Shown: positions 34,548 to 44,523 of the stretch, one piece after another
How the letters are laid out: every line of letters starts with the position of its first letter
Numbering within the stretch: position 1 is the stretch's first letter
Translations under genes and position numbers: made by a program
DNA from: Xanthomonas arboricola pv. juglandis
GTDB lineage: Bacteria; Pseudomonadota; Gammaproteobacteria; Xanthomonadales; Xanthomonadaceae
Reading direction: 5' to 3'
Assembly: GCF_001013475.1 (NCBI RefSeq)
Contig: NZ_JZEF01000003.1
Span: 310,001 to 374,000, forward strand
DNA length: 64,000 nucleotides
The notes under the pieces: model-generated
Database searches by the model: none
Told to the model about the DNA's origin: nothing
Seen by the model: only the letters and a program-made list of their open reading frames with translations

Positions 34548-37500
34548 ATGAAGTGGTCGGGCACGCGGCGCATGTTGCTGTGGGTGGTCTTGCTGGGCGT
34601 GGCGATCGGCGCGGTGGCGTGCAAGCGCAACGAAAGCGGCCAGCTGCCTGCCGCCACTGGCGAGGCGATCAAGGCCGACAAGCAGGCCATCACCGGTTTT
34701 GCGCTGGCGCGCGCCTATCCCGACCAGACCGGCGACGGCCTGTCGCTGGCGCTGGAATTCTCGCGGCCGTTGGTGGGCACGCAGGACTTCGATGCGCTGG
34801 TGCGTTTCGAGGAAAAGGTCGGCACCGGCGACAGCAGCTGGACGCTGTCCGACGACGGCAAGACGCTGCGCTACCCGTACGTGGAAGCGGCCAAGGACTA
34901 CACCGTGCTGGTCGACGCCAACCTGCTGGCCGCCGATGGCAGCCGCCTGGGCAAGCCGTTCAAGCAGAAGGTCTACACCGGCGCGCTCAAGCCAGTGGCC
35001 GGGTTCGCTTCGCAAGGCAGCGTGCTGCCGGCACGCGAGAGCCGCGGTCTGCCGGTGGTGTCGGTCAACGTGCCGGAAGTGGACGTGGAGTTCCTGCGCG
35101 TGCGCGAGAAGTCGCTGCCGGCGTTCTTCCAGCAGTTCCAGCGCGGCGGTCGTCGCGGCAGCTGGGAGCTGGAGAGCGAATATAACGACAAGCAGCCGTT
35201 GTCCAAGCTGGCTGACCCGGTCTACGTCAATCGTTTCATTCTCGGCGGCAAGCAGAACGAGCGCGTGCTGACCTACCTGCCCACGCAGGACATCAAGGAA
35301 CTGCAGGAGCCGGGCCTGTACTTTGCGGTGATGAAGCGTGCCGGCAGTTTCGACAATGGCTTCGACACCGCGTTCTTCACCGTCAGCGACATCGGCCTGC
35401 ACACGCGCGCCTACAAGGACAAGCTGTTCGTGCACACCGCCTCGCTGCAGAGCGGCGAGCCGATCAAGAACGTGGAAGTGCGCGTCCTCGATGCCAAGGG
35501 CGAGCTGTTCCTCAAGGGCGCCACCGACGGCAACGGCAATGCGCTGCTCAACTACACGCTCGATGCCGGCCACGTGCTGGTGGCGCGCAGCAAGACCGAT
35601 ATCTCGGTGCTGCCGTTCAACCAGCCGGCGCTGGATTTGAGCGAATTCGCAGTGGCCGGGCGCGAGAGCGCCTGGTTCGACGTGTTCGCCTGGGCCGGCC
35701 GCGACCTGTATCGCCCCGGCGAGACCATGCGCGTGTCGGCGATCCTGCGCGACAACGACGGCAAGCCGACCAAGCCGCAACCGGTATTCCTGCGCCTCAA
35801 GCAACCGGACGGCAAGACCTTCCGCGAGACCAAGCTGCAGCCGGGCGAGCAGGGCTATTTCGAGTTCAGCCAGCAGATTCCGGCCGATGCGCCGACCGGC
35901 CGCTGGCAGGTGGAATTCCGCACCGATCCGGCCAGCAAGGACGCCGTGCAGGGCATGACCGTGCGCGTGGAAGAGTTCCTGCCCGAGCGCATGAAGCTGG
36001 ATCTGGACAGCACCCAAAAGACCCTGAGCGCCGGCCAGCCGTTCACGCTGGTCGCCAATGCCGCGTATCTGTATGGCGCGCCGGCCGATGGCAACCGCTT
36101 CACCGCCAAGCTTGCGGTCAGCGTCGAGCAGCATCCGCTCGAGTCCTTGCCGGGCTGGTTCTTCGGCGACCCCACGCTGGAGCTCCCGCGCGACGCCAAG
36201 GACGTGATCGACACCGAGTTCGGCAGCGATGGCGTATTGCGCGAAGACATCGCGCTGCCTGCCGAAGCCAAGCCGGTCAGCACGATTGCGGCGGTGGTCT
36301 CGGGCAGTGTGTACGAGACCGGCGGGCGTACCGTCACCCGCAGCGTCAAGCGCGTGCTGTGGCCGGCCAAGGCGCTGGTCGGCGTGCGCCCCCTGTTCGA
36401 CGACAAGGACGGTACCGACGCCAACGGCACCGCGCGCTTCGAAATCACCCGCGTGGATGCCGATGGCAAGCCGCAACCGGCCAAGGGCCTGAAGGCCACG
36501 CTGGTGCGCGAGCTGCGCGACTACCACTGGAACTACACCGACGACCATTGGGATTACGACTTCACCCGCCGCTTCGAGAACAAGGACACGCGCACGCTCG
36601 ACATTGCCGGCGGCAACGCCAAGCTCGAGGTCCCGGTGGAGTGGGGCGAGTACCGCCTGGACGTGTTCGACCCGGCCACCGGGCTGACCACGCGCTACCC
36701 GTTTCGCGCCGGCTGGAGCTGGAACGACGAGAACCGCGGCCTGGATGCGCGCCCGGACAAGGTCAAGCTGGCCTTGGACAAGACCGCCTATCGCGCCGGC
36801 GACACGCTCACCGTCACGCTGACCCCGCCGCATGCCGGCAAGGGCGTGCTGCTGGTGGAAAGCGACAAGCTGCTGTACGTGCAGGACATCGACGTCAAGC
36901 CGGGCAGCAGCTTCGAAATCCCGGTGACCGACGCGTGGGAACGCCACGATGTCTACGTCACCGCGCTGGTGTTCCGCGGCGGCAGTGCGCCGAGCAAGAT
37001 CACCCCGGCGCGTGCGGTGGGTGTGGCGTATGTGCCGATGGACCGCAAGGCGCGACGCGTGGCGGTGGGCCTGGCTGTGCCCAAGCAGATGCGCCCCGAG
37101 CAGGCGTTGCCGGTGACGGTAAGCGTGCCCGAGCTGGCCGGCAAGGCGGCGCACGTGACCATCTCGGCGGTGGACGTGGGCATCCTCAACATCACCCGCT
37201 TCCCGGTGCCCGATGCCAACGCGCAGTTCTTCGCGCAGCGTCGTCTGGGCACCGATGCCTACGACATCTATGGCCGCGTGATCGAGAGCTTCGAAGGCGC
37301 CAGCGGCAAGCTCAAGTTCGGCGGCGACATGGCGCTGGAAGCCTTGCCGCAGGCCAAGCGCCCGACCGCGCGCGTGCAGACCGTGGACCTGTTCTCCGGC
37401 TCGGTGAAGCTCGATGCCAAGGGCAATGCGCGCGTGCAACTGCCGGTGCCGGATTTCAACGGCACGCTGCGGGTGTCGGCGTTGGTGTATTCGGATACGC

Positions 37501-39449
37501 GGTTCGGCAACCACGCGGTGGAAACCGTGGTGCGCGCCCCGATCCTGGCCGAGGCCAGCATGCCGCGCGTGATGGCGCCGGGCGACCGCAGCACGGTGAC
37601 GCTGGATGTGCAGAACTTCACCGGCAAACCGGGCGAGTTCAATGTGCGCGTGGACGGGATCGGCCCGCTGGCCATCGCCGAGGCGGCGCGCAGCGTCAAG
37701 CTTGGTGTGGATGCCAAGCAGACGCTGAGCTTCCCGCTGAGCGCCACCGAAGGCTATAGCGTGGCCAAGGTGCGCGTACGTGTGGACGGCAACGGCTTCA
37801 AGGCCGACCGCAGCTACGACCTGCCGGTGCGTGCGGGCTGGCCGCAGGTGTTGCGTGCGCAGACGCGCGTGCTTGATCCGCTGGCGCCGATCACCCTGGA
37901 CAGCGGCTTTGCCGATGGCCTGATGGCCGGCTCGGTGACCGCGCGCATGGTGGTCAGCCCGCTGCCGCCGATTCCGTTCGCCAGCGCCCTGCAGGGGGCG
38001 TTGGACTATCCGTATGGCTGCGCCGAGCAGACCACCAGCAAGGGCTACGCCGCACTCTTGCTCGACGATGCCACCGCCAGGGCGCTGGGCACCAAGGGGC
38101 TGGAGGCGGGCAAGCGCCGCGAGCGCATGGAAGGCGCATTCGGTCGCCTGGCCTCGATGCAGATCGCCAGCGGGCATTTTTCGATGTGGGGCGACGACGG
38201 GTACGTCAATCCGGGCCTGACCCCGTATATCGCCGAGTTCCTGCTCGACGCCAAGGACGCCGGTTTTGCGGTGCCCGACAACGTGCTGCAGAAGGCGCTC
38301 AATCGACTCAGCGAGGATCTGCTGTCCGGTGGCAACGAGTTCTACGGGCAGGATCGCCGCGATAGCCTGAAGTTCGCCAACCAGGCCTGGTCCGGCTATG
38401 TGCTGGCACGCGTCAACCGCGCCCCGCTGGGCACGCTGCGCGCGCTCTACGACAACCAGCGCGACAAGGCGCTGACTGGTTTGTCGCTGGTGCATCTGGG
38501 CGCGGCGTTGTCGCTGCAGGGCGACACCAAGCGTGGGCAGGCGGCGATCAAGGCCGGTTTTGCCAAGGACAGCAGCGAGCGCCCGCCGTACCTCGCCGAT
38601 TACGGCAGCGCGATCCGCGACGATGCCTTGATGATGGCGTTGCTGCACGAGCGTGGCTTGTCCAAGCCCGACTACGACACCCGCGCAGTGGCATTGGGCC
38701 GCGCGCTGGATGCACGCCGCGCCACCGGCTGGCTGTGGCTGAGCACGCAGGAGCAGGTGGCGCTGGCGCGCTTGGGCAAGGCCTTGATGGTCGGCCAGGG
38801 CAAGCAGGTGTCCGGCACCTTGACTGTTGGCGGCCAGACGCAGGAGATTGCGCCGGCACGCCTGTTCGGGCGCAGTTTCGACAGCGCCGCCCTGGCGCGC
38901 GGCGTGCAGTTCGCACCGCAGGGCGAGGCACCGATGTACGCCAGCCTGGAAGTGGCCGGCATCCCGCGCAGCGCACCGGAGCCGGACACGCGCAATCTCA
39001 GCGTGGAGCGCAGCTGGTACACCACCGACGGCAAACCCTGGACCCCGCGTGCATTGAAGGAAGGCGAAGCGCTGATCGTGCGCGTCACCATCACCGCCAA
39101 CAGCGACATGCCGGACGCGCTGCTGACCGACCTGTTGCCGGCCGGCCTGGAGATCGAGAACTTCAATCTCGGCGATGCCAAGCAATGGGCCGATGTGGTG
39201 GTGGACGGCATCGGCATCAGCGAGCGTTCCAGCGCCGCCGACGTCAAGCACGAAGAGTTCCGCGACGACCGCTATGTGGCCGCGCTGGCGCTGTCCTCGG
39301 GCAGCAAGGCGCAGCTGTATTACCTGGTGCGCGCAGTCACCCCGGGCACCTACACGGTGCCGCCATCGTTGGTGGAAGACATGTACCGCCCCGAGCTGCG
39401 CGGCGTGGGGCGCAGCACGCCAGCGACGCTGACGGTGGTGCAGCCGTAA
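34548..39449 (+). CDS. Bacterial alpha-2-macroglobulin lipoprotein with intact thioester motif
   Basis: About 1633 residues from ATG 34548 (GGGA seven bases upstream); ATG 34527 and GTG 34521 are alternatives. Signal peptide MKWSGTRRMLLWVVLLGVAI with lipobox ending in Cys25. Macroglobulin (MG) domains follow, including SDIGLHTRAYKDKLFVHTA and the bait-region area with VDLFSGSVKLDAKGNARVQLP. The thioester motif PYGCAEQTTS places Cys1158 and the Gln three residues on, so covalent trapping of proteases is possible; the all-alpha thioester domain follows. It corresponds to E. coli YfhM, usually encoded beside the PBP1C gene pbpC. Here pbpC lies about 6 kb further on in the same direction. Confidence 0.93.
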   Translation: MKWSGTRRMLLWVVLLGVAIGAVACKRNESGQLPAATGEAIKADKQAITGFALARAYPDQTGDGLSLALEFSRPLVGTQDFDALVRFEEKVGTGDSSWTLSDDGKTLRYPYVEAAKDYTVLVDANLLAADGSRLGKPFKQKVYTGALKPVAGFASQGSVLPARESRGLPVVSVNVPEVDVEFLRVREKSLPAFFQQFQRGGRRGSWELESEYNDKQPLSKLADPVYVNRFILGGKQNERVLTYLPTQDIKELQEPGLYFAVMKRAGSFDNGFDTAFFTVSDIGLHTRAYKDKLFVHTASLQSGEPIKNVEVRVLDAKGELFLKGATDGNGNALLNYTLDAGHVLVARSKTDISVLPFNQPALDLSEFAVAGRESAWFDVFAWAGRDLYRPGETMRVSAILRDNDGKPTKPQPVFLRLKQPDGKTFRETKLQPGEQGYFEFSQQIPADAPTGRWQVEFRTDPASKDAVQGMTVRVEEFLPERMKLDLDSTQKTLSAGQPFTLVANAAYLYGAPADGNRFTAKLAVSVEQHPLESLPGWFFGDPTLELPRDAKDVIDTEFGSDGVLREDIALPAEAKPVSTIAAVVSGSVYETGGRTVTRSVKRVLWPAKALVGVRPLFDDKDGTDANGTARFEITRVDADGKPQPAKGLKATLVRELRDYHWNYTDDHWDYDFTRRFENKDTRTLDIAGGNAKLEVPVEWGEYRLDVFDPATGLTTRYPFRAGWSWNDENRGLDARPDKVKLALDKTAYRAGDTLTVTLTPPHAGKGVLLVESDKLLYVQDIDVKPGSSFEIPVTDAWERHDVYVTALVFRGGSAPSKITPARAVGVAYVPMDRKARRVAVGLAVPKQMRPEQALPVTVSVPELAGKAAHVTISAVDVGILNITRFPVPDANAQFFAQRRLGTDAYDIYGRVIESFEGASGKLKFGGDMALEALPQAKRPTARVQTVDLFSGSVKLDAKGNARVQLPVPDFNGTLRVSALVYSDTRFGNHAVETVVRAPILAEASMPRVMAPGDRSTVTLDVQNFTGKPGEFNVRVDGIGPLAIAEAARSVKLGVDAKQTLSFPLSATEGYSVAKVRVRVDGNGFKADRSYDLPVRAGWPQVLRAQTRVLDPLAPITLDSGFADGLMAGSVTARMVVSPLPPIPFASALQGALDYPYGCAEQTTSKGYAALLLDDATARALGTKGLEAGKRRERMEGAFGRLASMQIASGHFSMWGDDGYVNPGLTPYIAEFLLDAKDAGFAVPDNVLQKALNRLSEDLLSGGNEFYGQDRRDSLKFANQAWSGYVLARVNRAPLGTLRALYDNQRDKALTGLSLVHLGAALSLQGDTKRGQAAIKAGFAKDSSERPPYLADYGSAIRDDALMMALLHERGLSKPDYDTRAVALGRALDARRATGWLWLSTQEQVALARLGKALMVGQGKQVSGTLTVGGQTQEIAPARLFGRSFDSAALARGVQFAPQGEAPMYASLEVAGIPRSAPEPDTRNLSVERSWYTTDGKPWTPRALKEGEALIVRVTITANSDMPDALLTDLLPAGLEIENFNLGDAKQWADVVVDGIGISERSSAADVKHEEFRDDRYVAALALSSGSKAQLYYLVRAVTPGTYTVPPSLVEDMYRPELRGVGRSTPATLTVVQP

Positions 39450-39458
39450 GGCGACAAG

Positions 39459-39526
39459 GTAGGAGCGCGCTCGCGCGCGATGGGGCTTTCCCGGTAACGC
39501 CCCATCGCGCGCAAGCGCGCTCCTAC
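39459..39526. repeat. REP palindrome 1 (left of RAYT-1)
   Basis: GTAGGAGCGCGCTCGCGCGCGA pairs with its complement TCGCGCGCAAGCGCGCTCCTAC across a ~24-base centre (nearly perfect 22-bp arms). It begins nine bases after the macroglobulin stop and lies left of the RAYT at 39601. Confidence 0.95.
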
Positions 39527-39600
39527 GTTCGGGGTTTTCTCACCGAAGCGAGTGTCCGACTCCGATGCAAGCGTTTGCGTGGCTGGGCCAGCATGCATCG

Positions 39601-40067
39601 ATGGTCAACTCTACTTCCGCAGGACATCGCGCGCTTCGTCGTGGCCGGCGCTCGCTGGCAGTTGCTGCTATCTCCTCACCGTAACAACCTGCCAGCGGCG
39701 ACGTGTATTCGACGATTTTCAGCTGGCCGCATCAGCATGCCGCGCGTTCATCGCCGCGCTGCCAGAAGATGCCACGTTACTTGCCTGGGTGCCGATGCCG
39801 GACCATGTCCACTGGCTGGTGCAGTTAGGCGATGTCACTCCGCTCGCGCGGACCGTGTCATGCATGAAGGCGGCAAGCACGCGTGCGGTCAACCAGCAAC
39901 GCAGGATGCCCGACGTGGTCTGGGCGCGGGCCTACCACGACCGCGGCCTGCGCAAGGACGACGATCTGCGCATCGTGGCTCGTTACCTGATCGCCAACCC
40001 GCTGCGCGCCGGGCTGGTCGAGCGGGTCGGCGACTATCCATTCCGGGATGCAATCTGGCTGCCGTAG
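39601..40067 (+). pseudogene. REP-associated tyrosine transposase (RAYT), N-terminal frameshift
   Basis: Translation from ATG 39601 gives MVNSTSAGHRALRRGRRS, which matches the start of the intact RAYT at 54966 (MANTNSPGHRALRRGRQS). The frame then runs to a stop (TAA at 39681), while the rest of the protein (YLLTVTTCQRRRVFDDF onwards) continues in another frame. Between the codon for GR and the YLLT tyrosine this copy has 20 bases and the other copy 21, so one base is missing. The downstream part has the HUH-type metal site MPDHVHWL and the catalytic-tyrosine region ARYLIANPLRAGLV. The stop codon lies inside the right REP. Either inactivated or started at an internal codon. Confidence 0.85.
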
Positions 40068-40131
40068 GAGCGCGCTTGCGCGCGATCGGGCGTCACCGGG
40101 AAAGCCCCATCGCGCGCAAGCGCGCTCCTAC
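40064..40131. repeat. REP palindrome 2 (right of RAYT-1)
   Basis: GTAGGAGCGCGCTTGCGCGCGAT pairs with ATCGCGCGCAAGCGCGCTCCTAC. Same family and same subtype (GCGCGC core) as REP 1; together they enclose RAYT-1, the arrangement of a REP-RAYT unit. Confidence 0.95.
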
Positions 40132-40275
40132 GCCAGCGCTTCTTCGCTTACGGCGACATCGTTGCGCACTGTCTTATCGATGAGATGCCAGCGACACGCA
40201 AGGGTCATTTTTGCTGGCTACGGTGGCGTGCTTTCTCACAGGCGCGGCATTCCCGCTGCGCGATCTCGGGATTCC

Positions 40276-43200
40276 ATGCAGCGCTCCGATTCGTACCGTT
40301 TGCACTTGTCCGCTCTCGCCGTTGCCATTGCGGCGTGTTCGCCAGCCTCGCAGGCATGCGCCCACGAGTGGGCGGCCAGTCCAGTCGACGCTTCAGCTCA
40401 AACGTCTGTTGCGGCCATGACCGCGACCGCGGGCGCATCAGCGAGCGCAGCTATAGCTACAGCTACAGCTACAGCTACAGCTCATAATGACCAGGCAACC
40501 ACACCCAAGGCCGAAGTTGCGACTGCAAGGCAACGTTCTTCATTGCCAGCAGATGCATCCGCTGATTCCATAGACCCTGCATCCCCTGCATCCCCTGCAT
40601 CCCCTGCATCCCCTGCATCGTCCACGTCGCCTGCAGCGCCCACGTTGCCTGCATCGGCACAAGGCGAGGCATCCAGTAGCGACGCATCGGCCACCACCAA
40701 AACCGGCGTGCAGACCCTCGATGCCATGCAGGTCACCGGCGTGCGCCGTGCCAATGCCGCCGCGGTGGAAAGCAAGCGCGCGGCAACCAATATCACCGAT
40801 GTGATCAGCGCCACCGATGTGCGCGCCTTGCCCGACAGCACCATCGTCGAAGCGCTGCGCCGCGTGCCCGGCCTGTCGGTATTGCCGGCCACCGACAACG
40901 AGCATCCGCGCGACGAGGCCGCCACCCCGGTCTTGCGCGGCCTGGGCCCGTCCTACAACAACGTCACCATCGATGGGCTGACCATTGCCTCGCCCGGCAC
41001 GCCGAACGGCACGCTTGGCTCGATCACCCGCGGGGTGCGTCTGGACCTGCTGCCGGCATCGATGGTCAGCGAGTTGCAGGTGGTCAAGACCTTCACACCC
41101 GACCTGGACCCCAACGCAACGGGCGGGGCGATCAACCTCAAGACGCGCAGCGCCTTCGAAAACGGCGGCAAGCCCTTCTTCAGTGCCGAAGCCGCGCTGG
41201 GCCACGCCAACGATGTCGGCAAGCCGCGCGACCAGGACGACCCCGGCTATCGCTTGAACGCCACCGGCAGCCGCACCTTCGGCAGCGAGCAGCAGTACGG
41301 GGTCACCCTGTCGGCCAACTACCAGACGCTGAGCAGCTACACCGAAACCCATATGACCACCGACACGGTGCATTACGGGTTCTACGACAACAACGGCGTG
41401 CTGCAGACCGGCGCCAACCTCGGCAATGGCTGGGCGGTGCCGCAGCAGGACAAGTACTGGTACGTGCAGAACCAGCGCGACCGCTATGGCGTCACCGGCA
41501 AGTTCGAAGTGCATCCCAGTGCCGCGCTCGAAGCCTATGCGACGGCCGGCTACTACTATTTCAAGGACAATATGGAGCGCAACGAGGTCCTCATCGACCC
41601 GCGCAACCGTGGCCAGGTGTTCAATCAGACCGCCACCTCCGGCAGCTATCCCGGCGGCGACATCGAGGTGGGCTATTCCAACCAGATCGTCACCACGCGC
41701 ACCAAGGTCGCGCAGCTGGGCACGATCTGGCGGCCGACCGATCGGCAACAGTTTTCCGCGCGCGGCGCGTGGTCGGACGCGACCTACGACGAGCCGATCC
41801 GCATGATCAAGTACGCCACCGGCATCACCCGCGCCGCACCGGTAGCGCTGGGCCAGACCGGCAGCGGTGTGACCATCAATGCCACGCCCAACTACGCATT
41901 CAACTACGACACCTCCGGCTTCGATCAGCGCTTCGGGGTGTCGCCGCAGGCCTACAACGACCTGGGCAACTACAGCCTGTCGTACTGGCGCCCGGACTAC
42001 AAACGCACTGCGGCCGATCGCATCCTCACCGGCCGGCTGGATTACGGTTTCAACCAGGGCGAGAGCGATCAGGGGATCGGCTTTGCCGCAGGCGTGTCGT
42101 ACACCACCGACAAACCGTCCTACGACATCTATCGCGTCGAGTATCAGCCCAATACCAGTGCGCCGGCGTTTGGCTTGGCCGATGTTGCGGGTACCGGCCG
42201 GGCGCCGATGCGCTACGCCGGTTTGAACCTGATCACCATCGATCCAGACAAGGCCAATCGCGCATTGGCTGCAACGCCACTGAGCGCGTTCAACAGCACC
42301 GACCAGCAGGCCTTCAGCAATCAGGACAACTTCACCCATACCGAAAAGACCTTCGGCAGCTATGGCCTGGTCAGCTACCGCAGCGAGCGTTTCAATGTGC
42401 AGGGCGGCCTGCATTTCGACAGCACCAGGCTCGATACGGTGGGTCGCCAGCGGCAGCTGGATGCCGCGACCAACCGCTATGTGTATGTCGATAACCCGAC
42501 CAGTGCCGATTACCACTATCTGCTGCCCTCGGCCATCATGACCTACCACCTGACCGATGCACTGGACCTGCGCGCCGGCGCAAGCCGTACGCTCGGCCGC
42601 CCGCCATACGATGCGTATGCGGCGCGCACCTCGATCGGCTTCGTCAACACGGCCGATGCCGGCAACCCGAATGCGCAAGGCGTCACCGTCACCATCGGCA
42701 ACCCGGACATCAAGCCGCGCGTGTCCAATAACCTGGATCTGTCGCTGGAATGGCGCCTGCCTGGCGATTTCGACGCGTTCGCGTCCACGGCCGTGTTCGA
42801 CAAGCGCATCCAGGACGAGATCTTTACGCTTTCGCGCACCGACAGCTTCACGTTCGACGGCACCACTTACGCCAACGCGCTGATCAGCACGCCGGCCAAT
42901 GCCGCCAAGGCGCGTATCCGCGGGGTGGAGTTCAACGGCATCGTCAACAACCTGGCGCCGATCGCGCCGTGGCTGAGTGGGGTCGGTTTCAGTGCAAATT
43001 TTGCGGTGCTCGATGGCAGCCTGGATGTGCCCTACAGCGTTGGCAGCGGCAGCAATGTGAGCCAGCGCGAGCGCAAGCTCGACAACCTGGTCGGGCAGCC
43101 CGACTACACCGCCAACGCCACGCTGTTCTACAACACCGGCGGGCTGGAGCTGCGCGCGGCCTACAATCGTCAGGGCAAGGCCTTGCGTGCCATCGTCAGC

Positions 43201-43419
43201 AATATCGATTGGCAGGACCTGTATTGGTCGCCGCGTTCGCAGCTGGATTTCACCGCGACCTATGCGATCAGCAAACAGCTCAGCCTGATCGGCCAGGTCA
43301 GCAACCTCACCCACAGCCGCATCACCAGCGTGACCGGCCCCGGGCAGAACCTGCTCAAGGACAGTTATTCGGTACCCACGACGTATTGGTTCGGTCTGCG
43401 CTTTACGCCGACGTTCTAG
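40276..43419 (+). CDS. TonB-dependent receptor (TonB-Xanth-Caul type) with repetitive N-terminal linker
   Basis: 1047 residues from ATG 40276. After a signal-like start (MQRSDSYRLHLSALAVAIAA) comes a ~120-residue low-complexity segment with ATATATAT and SPASPASPAS repeats, then the plug: KRAATNITDVISATDVRALP, VEALRRVPGLSVLPA, VLRGLGPSYNNVTIDGLTIA and VKTFTPDLDPNATGGAINL, the pattern of the large receptor family expanded in Xanthomonas and Caulobacter. The barrel ends TYWFGLRFTPTF. An exported glycerophosphodiesterase gene follows, hinting at phosphate or glycerophosphodiester uptake. The repeats would vary linker length without breaking frame. Confidence 0.92.
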   Translation: MQRSDSYRLHLSALAVAIAACSPASQACAHEWAASPVDASAQTSVAAMTATAGASASAAIATATATATAHNDQATTPKAEVATARQRSSLPADASADSIDPASPASPASPASPASSTSPAAPTLPASAQGEASSSDASATTKTGVQTLDAMQVTGVRRANAAAVESKRAATNITDVISATDVRALPDSTIVEALRRVPGLSVLPATDNEHPRDEAATPVLRGLGPSYNNVTIDGLTIASPGTPNGTLGSITRGVRLDLLPASMVSELQVVKTFTPDLDPNATGGAINLKTRSAFENGGKPFFSAEAALGHANDVGKPRDQDDPGYRLNATGSRTFGSEQQYGVTLSANYQTLSSYTETHMTTDTVHYGFYDNNGVLQTGANLGNGWAVPQQDKYWYVQNQRDRYGVTGKFEVHPSAALEAYATAGYYYFKDNMERNEVLIDPRNRGQVFNQTATSGSYPGGDIEVGYSNQIVTTRTKVAQLGTIWRPTDRQQFSARGAWSDATYDEPIRMIKYATGITRAAPVALGQTGSGVTINATPNYAFNYDTSGFDQRFGVSPQAYNDLGNYSLSYWRPDYKRTAADRILTGRLDYGFNQGESDQGIGFAAGVSYTTDKPSYDIYRVEYQPNTSAPAFGLADVAGTGRAPMRYAGLNLITIDPDKANRALAATPLSAFNSTDQQAFSNQDNFTHTEKTFGSYGLVSYRSERFNVQGGLHFDSTRLDTVGRQRQLDAATNRYVYVDNPTSADYHYLLPSAIMTYHLTDALDLRAGASRTLGRPPYDAYAARTSIGFVNTADAGNPNAQGVTVTIGNPDIKPRVSNNLDLSLEWRLPGDFDAFASTAVFDKRIQDEIFTLSRTDSFTFDGTTYANALISTPANAAKARIRGVEFNGIVNNLAPIAPWLSGVGFSANFAVLDGSLDVPYSVGSGSNVSQRERKLDNLVGQPDYTANATLFYNTGGLELRAAYNRQGKALRAIVSNIDWQDLYWSPRSQLDFTATYAISKQLSLIGQVSNLTHSRITSVTGPGQNLLKDSYSVPTTYWFGLRFTPTF
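40449..40482 (+). repeat. Hexamer microsatellite AGCTAC inside TonB receptor gene
   Basis: AGCTAT then four AGCTAC units and AGCTCA encode alternating Ala-Thr. Unit length is a multiple of three, so slippage changes only linker length. Confidence 0.9.
40575..40619 (+). repeat. Five tandem CCCTGCATC nonamers inside TonB receptor gene
   Basis: Five exact nine-base copies encode Pro-Ala-Ser repeats in the periplasmic linker before the plug domain. In-frame variation is expected. Confidence 0.95.
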
Positions 43420-43575
43420 GCGCGGCGAAGCTGGCATGACGAGCAGAGCTCAGGCAAGTGCGCGCGGTGCGTGGAAATCAAGGTGTGCACCTGGCAGGCG
43501 CCATGCTGAGTACCCGCCGCGCCTACCTGACCGACACGCAATAGTTCTGTTAATCCCTTCAAGCGGAGTTGTTCG

Positions 43576-44523
43576 ATGACCTTACGTACTGCCGCCACCG
43601 TCGCGGCCATGCTGTGCGCGGCACTGGCCACCCATGCGAGCGCGGCGCCCACCGGCGTGGCTGCAATCCAGGCCCGGCTGACCAATCCTGACGGCGGCAT
43701 CGTGGTGGTGGCCCATCGCGGTTGCCATGCGCCGGCACCGGAACATGGTTTCAAGGACAGCGCACCGGAGAACTCGCTGGCCGCGCTGGAGCGCTGCATC
43801 GCCATCGGTGCCGACGTGATGGAGACCGATGTGCGCCGCGCCGCCGACGGCACTCTGGTGATGCTGCACGACGCCACCGTGGACCGCACCACCGACGGCA
43901 CCGGCAAGCTGTCCGAGCTGACCTTGACCGACCTGCAAAAATTGCGGCTGCGCAGCGACGAAGGTGGCGCGCAGGCACCGCTGACCGATCAACGCGTGGT
44001 CACGCTCGAGCAGATGCTGGCCAGGTCCAAGGGCCACATCCTGCTCAACCTGGACGTCAAGGATGCGATCTACGTGCAGGTGGTCGATGCGGTTGCCCGT
44101 GCCGGCATGCAGCACCAGGTGATCGTCAAGGCCGAAGCCGGCATCGCTACGCCGCCACTGGCGGCGATGCTGCCGTTCGACAAGGTGTATTTCTTCCCGA
44201 TCCTGATCAACGCCCATGGCACTGCCGACCTGGCCGCGATCGCCACTGCGCAGACACGCAACGCGCATCCGGTCGCGTTCGAGCTGCCCAAGATGACAGC
44301 AGCGCAATTGCCGGCGTTGGTTGCAGTGAGCAAGGCACATAACGTGCGGCTGATGGTCAACTCGCTGTGGGAAGGGTTCATTGCCGGCTATGGCGGCGAC
44401 GCCGATGCCGAGCGCGATCCGGACAAGGTCTGGGGCCGCATGCACCGCGATGGCATTTCCATCATCCAGACCGATGCGCCGGAAGCCTTGCTGCGCTATC
44501 GCGCGTCGCTGGAGCAGCGGTGA
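43576..44523 (+). CDS. Exported glycerophosphodiester phosphodiesterase
   Basis: 315 residues with signal peptide MTLRTAATVAAMLCAALATH ending ASAAP. GDPD barrel motifs: VVAHRGCHAP, the ENSLAALERCIAIGADVMETDVR region with metal-binding Glu and Asp, and LVMLHDATVDRTTDGTG with the catalytic histidine. It hydrolyses glycerophosphodiesters to glycerol-3-phosphate and alcohol in the periplasm. Position 157 bases after the TonB receptor suggests a joint nutrient-scavenging unit. Confidence 0.93.
   Translation: MTLRTAATVAAMLCAALATHASAAPTGVAAIQARLTNPDGGIVVVAHRGCHAPAPEHGFKDSAPENSLAALERCIAIGADVMETDVRRAADGTLVMLHDATVDRTTDGTGKLSELTLTDLQKLRLRSDEGGAQAPLTDQRVVTLEQMLARSKGHILLNLDVKDAIYVQVVDAVARAGMQHQVIVKAEAGIATPPLAAMLPFDKVYFFPILINAHGTADLAAIATAQTRNAHPVAFELPKMTAAQLPALVAVSKAHNVRLMVNSLWEGFIAGYGGDADAERDPDKVWGRMHRDGISIIQTDAPEALLRYRASLEQR

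Noticed and set aside
34542-39251. Minus-strand frame of about 1569 codons opposite the macroglobulin gene
   Set aside because: A shadow of high-GC codon use on the opposite strand; the plus-strand protein has clear macroglobulin domains, and the antisense product has no recognisable motif or start signal.
40540-43437. Minus-strand frame of about 965 codons opposite the second TonB receptor
   Set aside because: Opposite-strand shadow; the receptor on the plus strand has convincing plug and barrel motifs.
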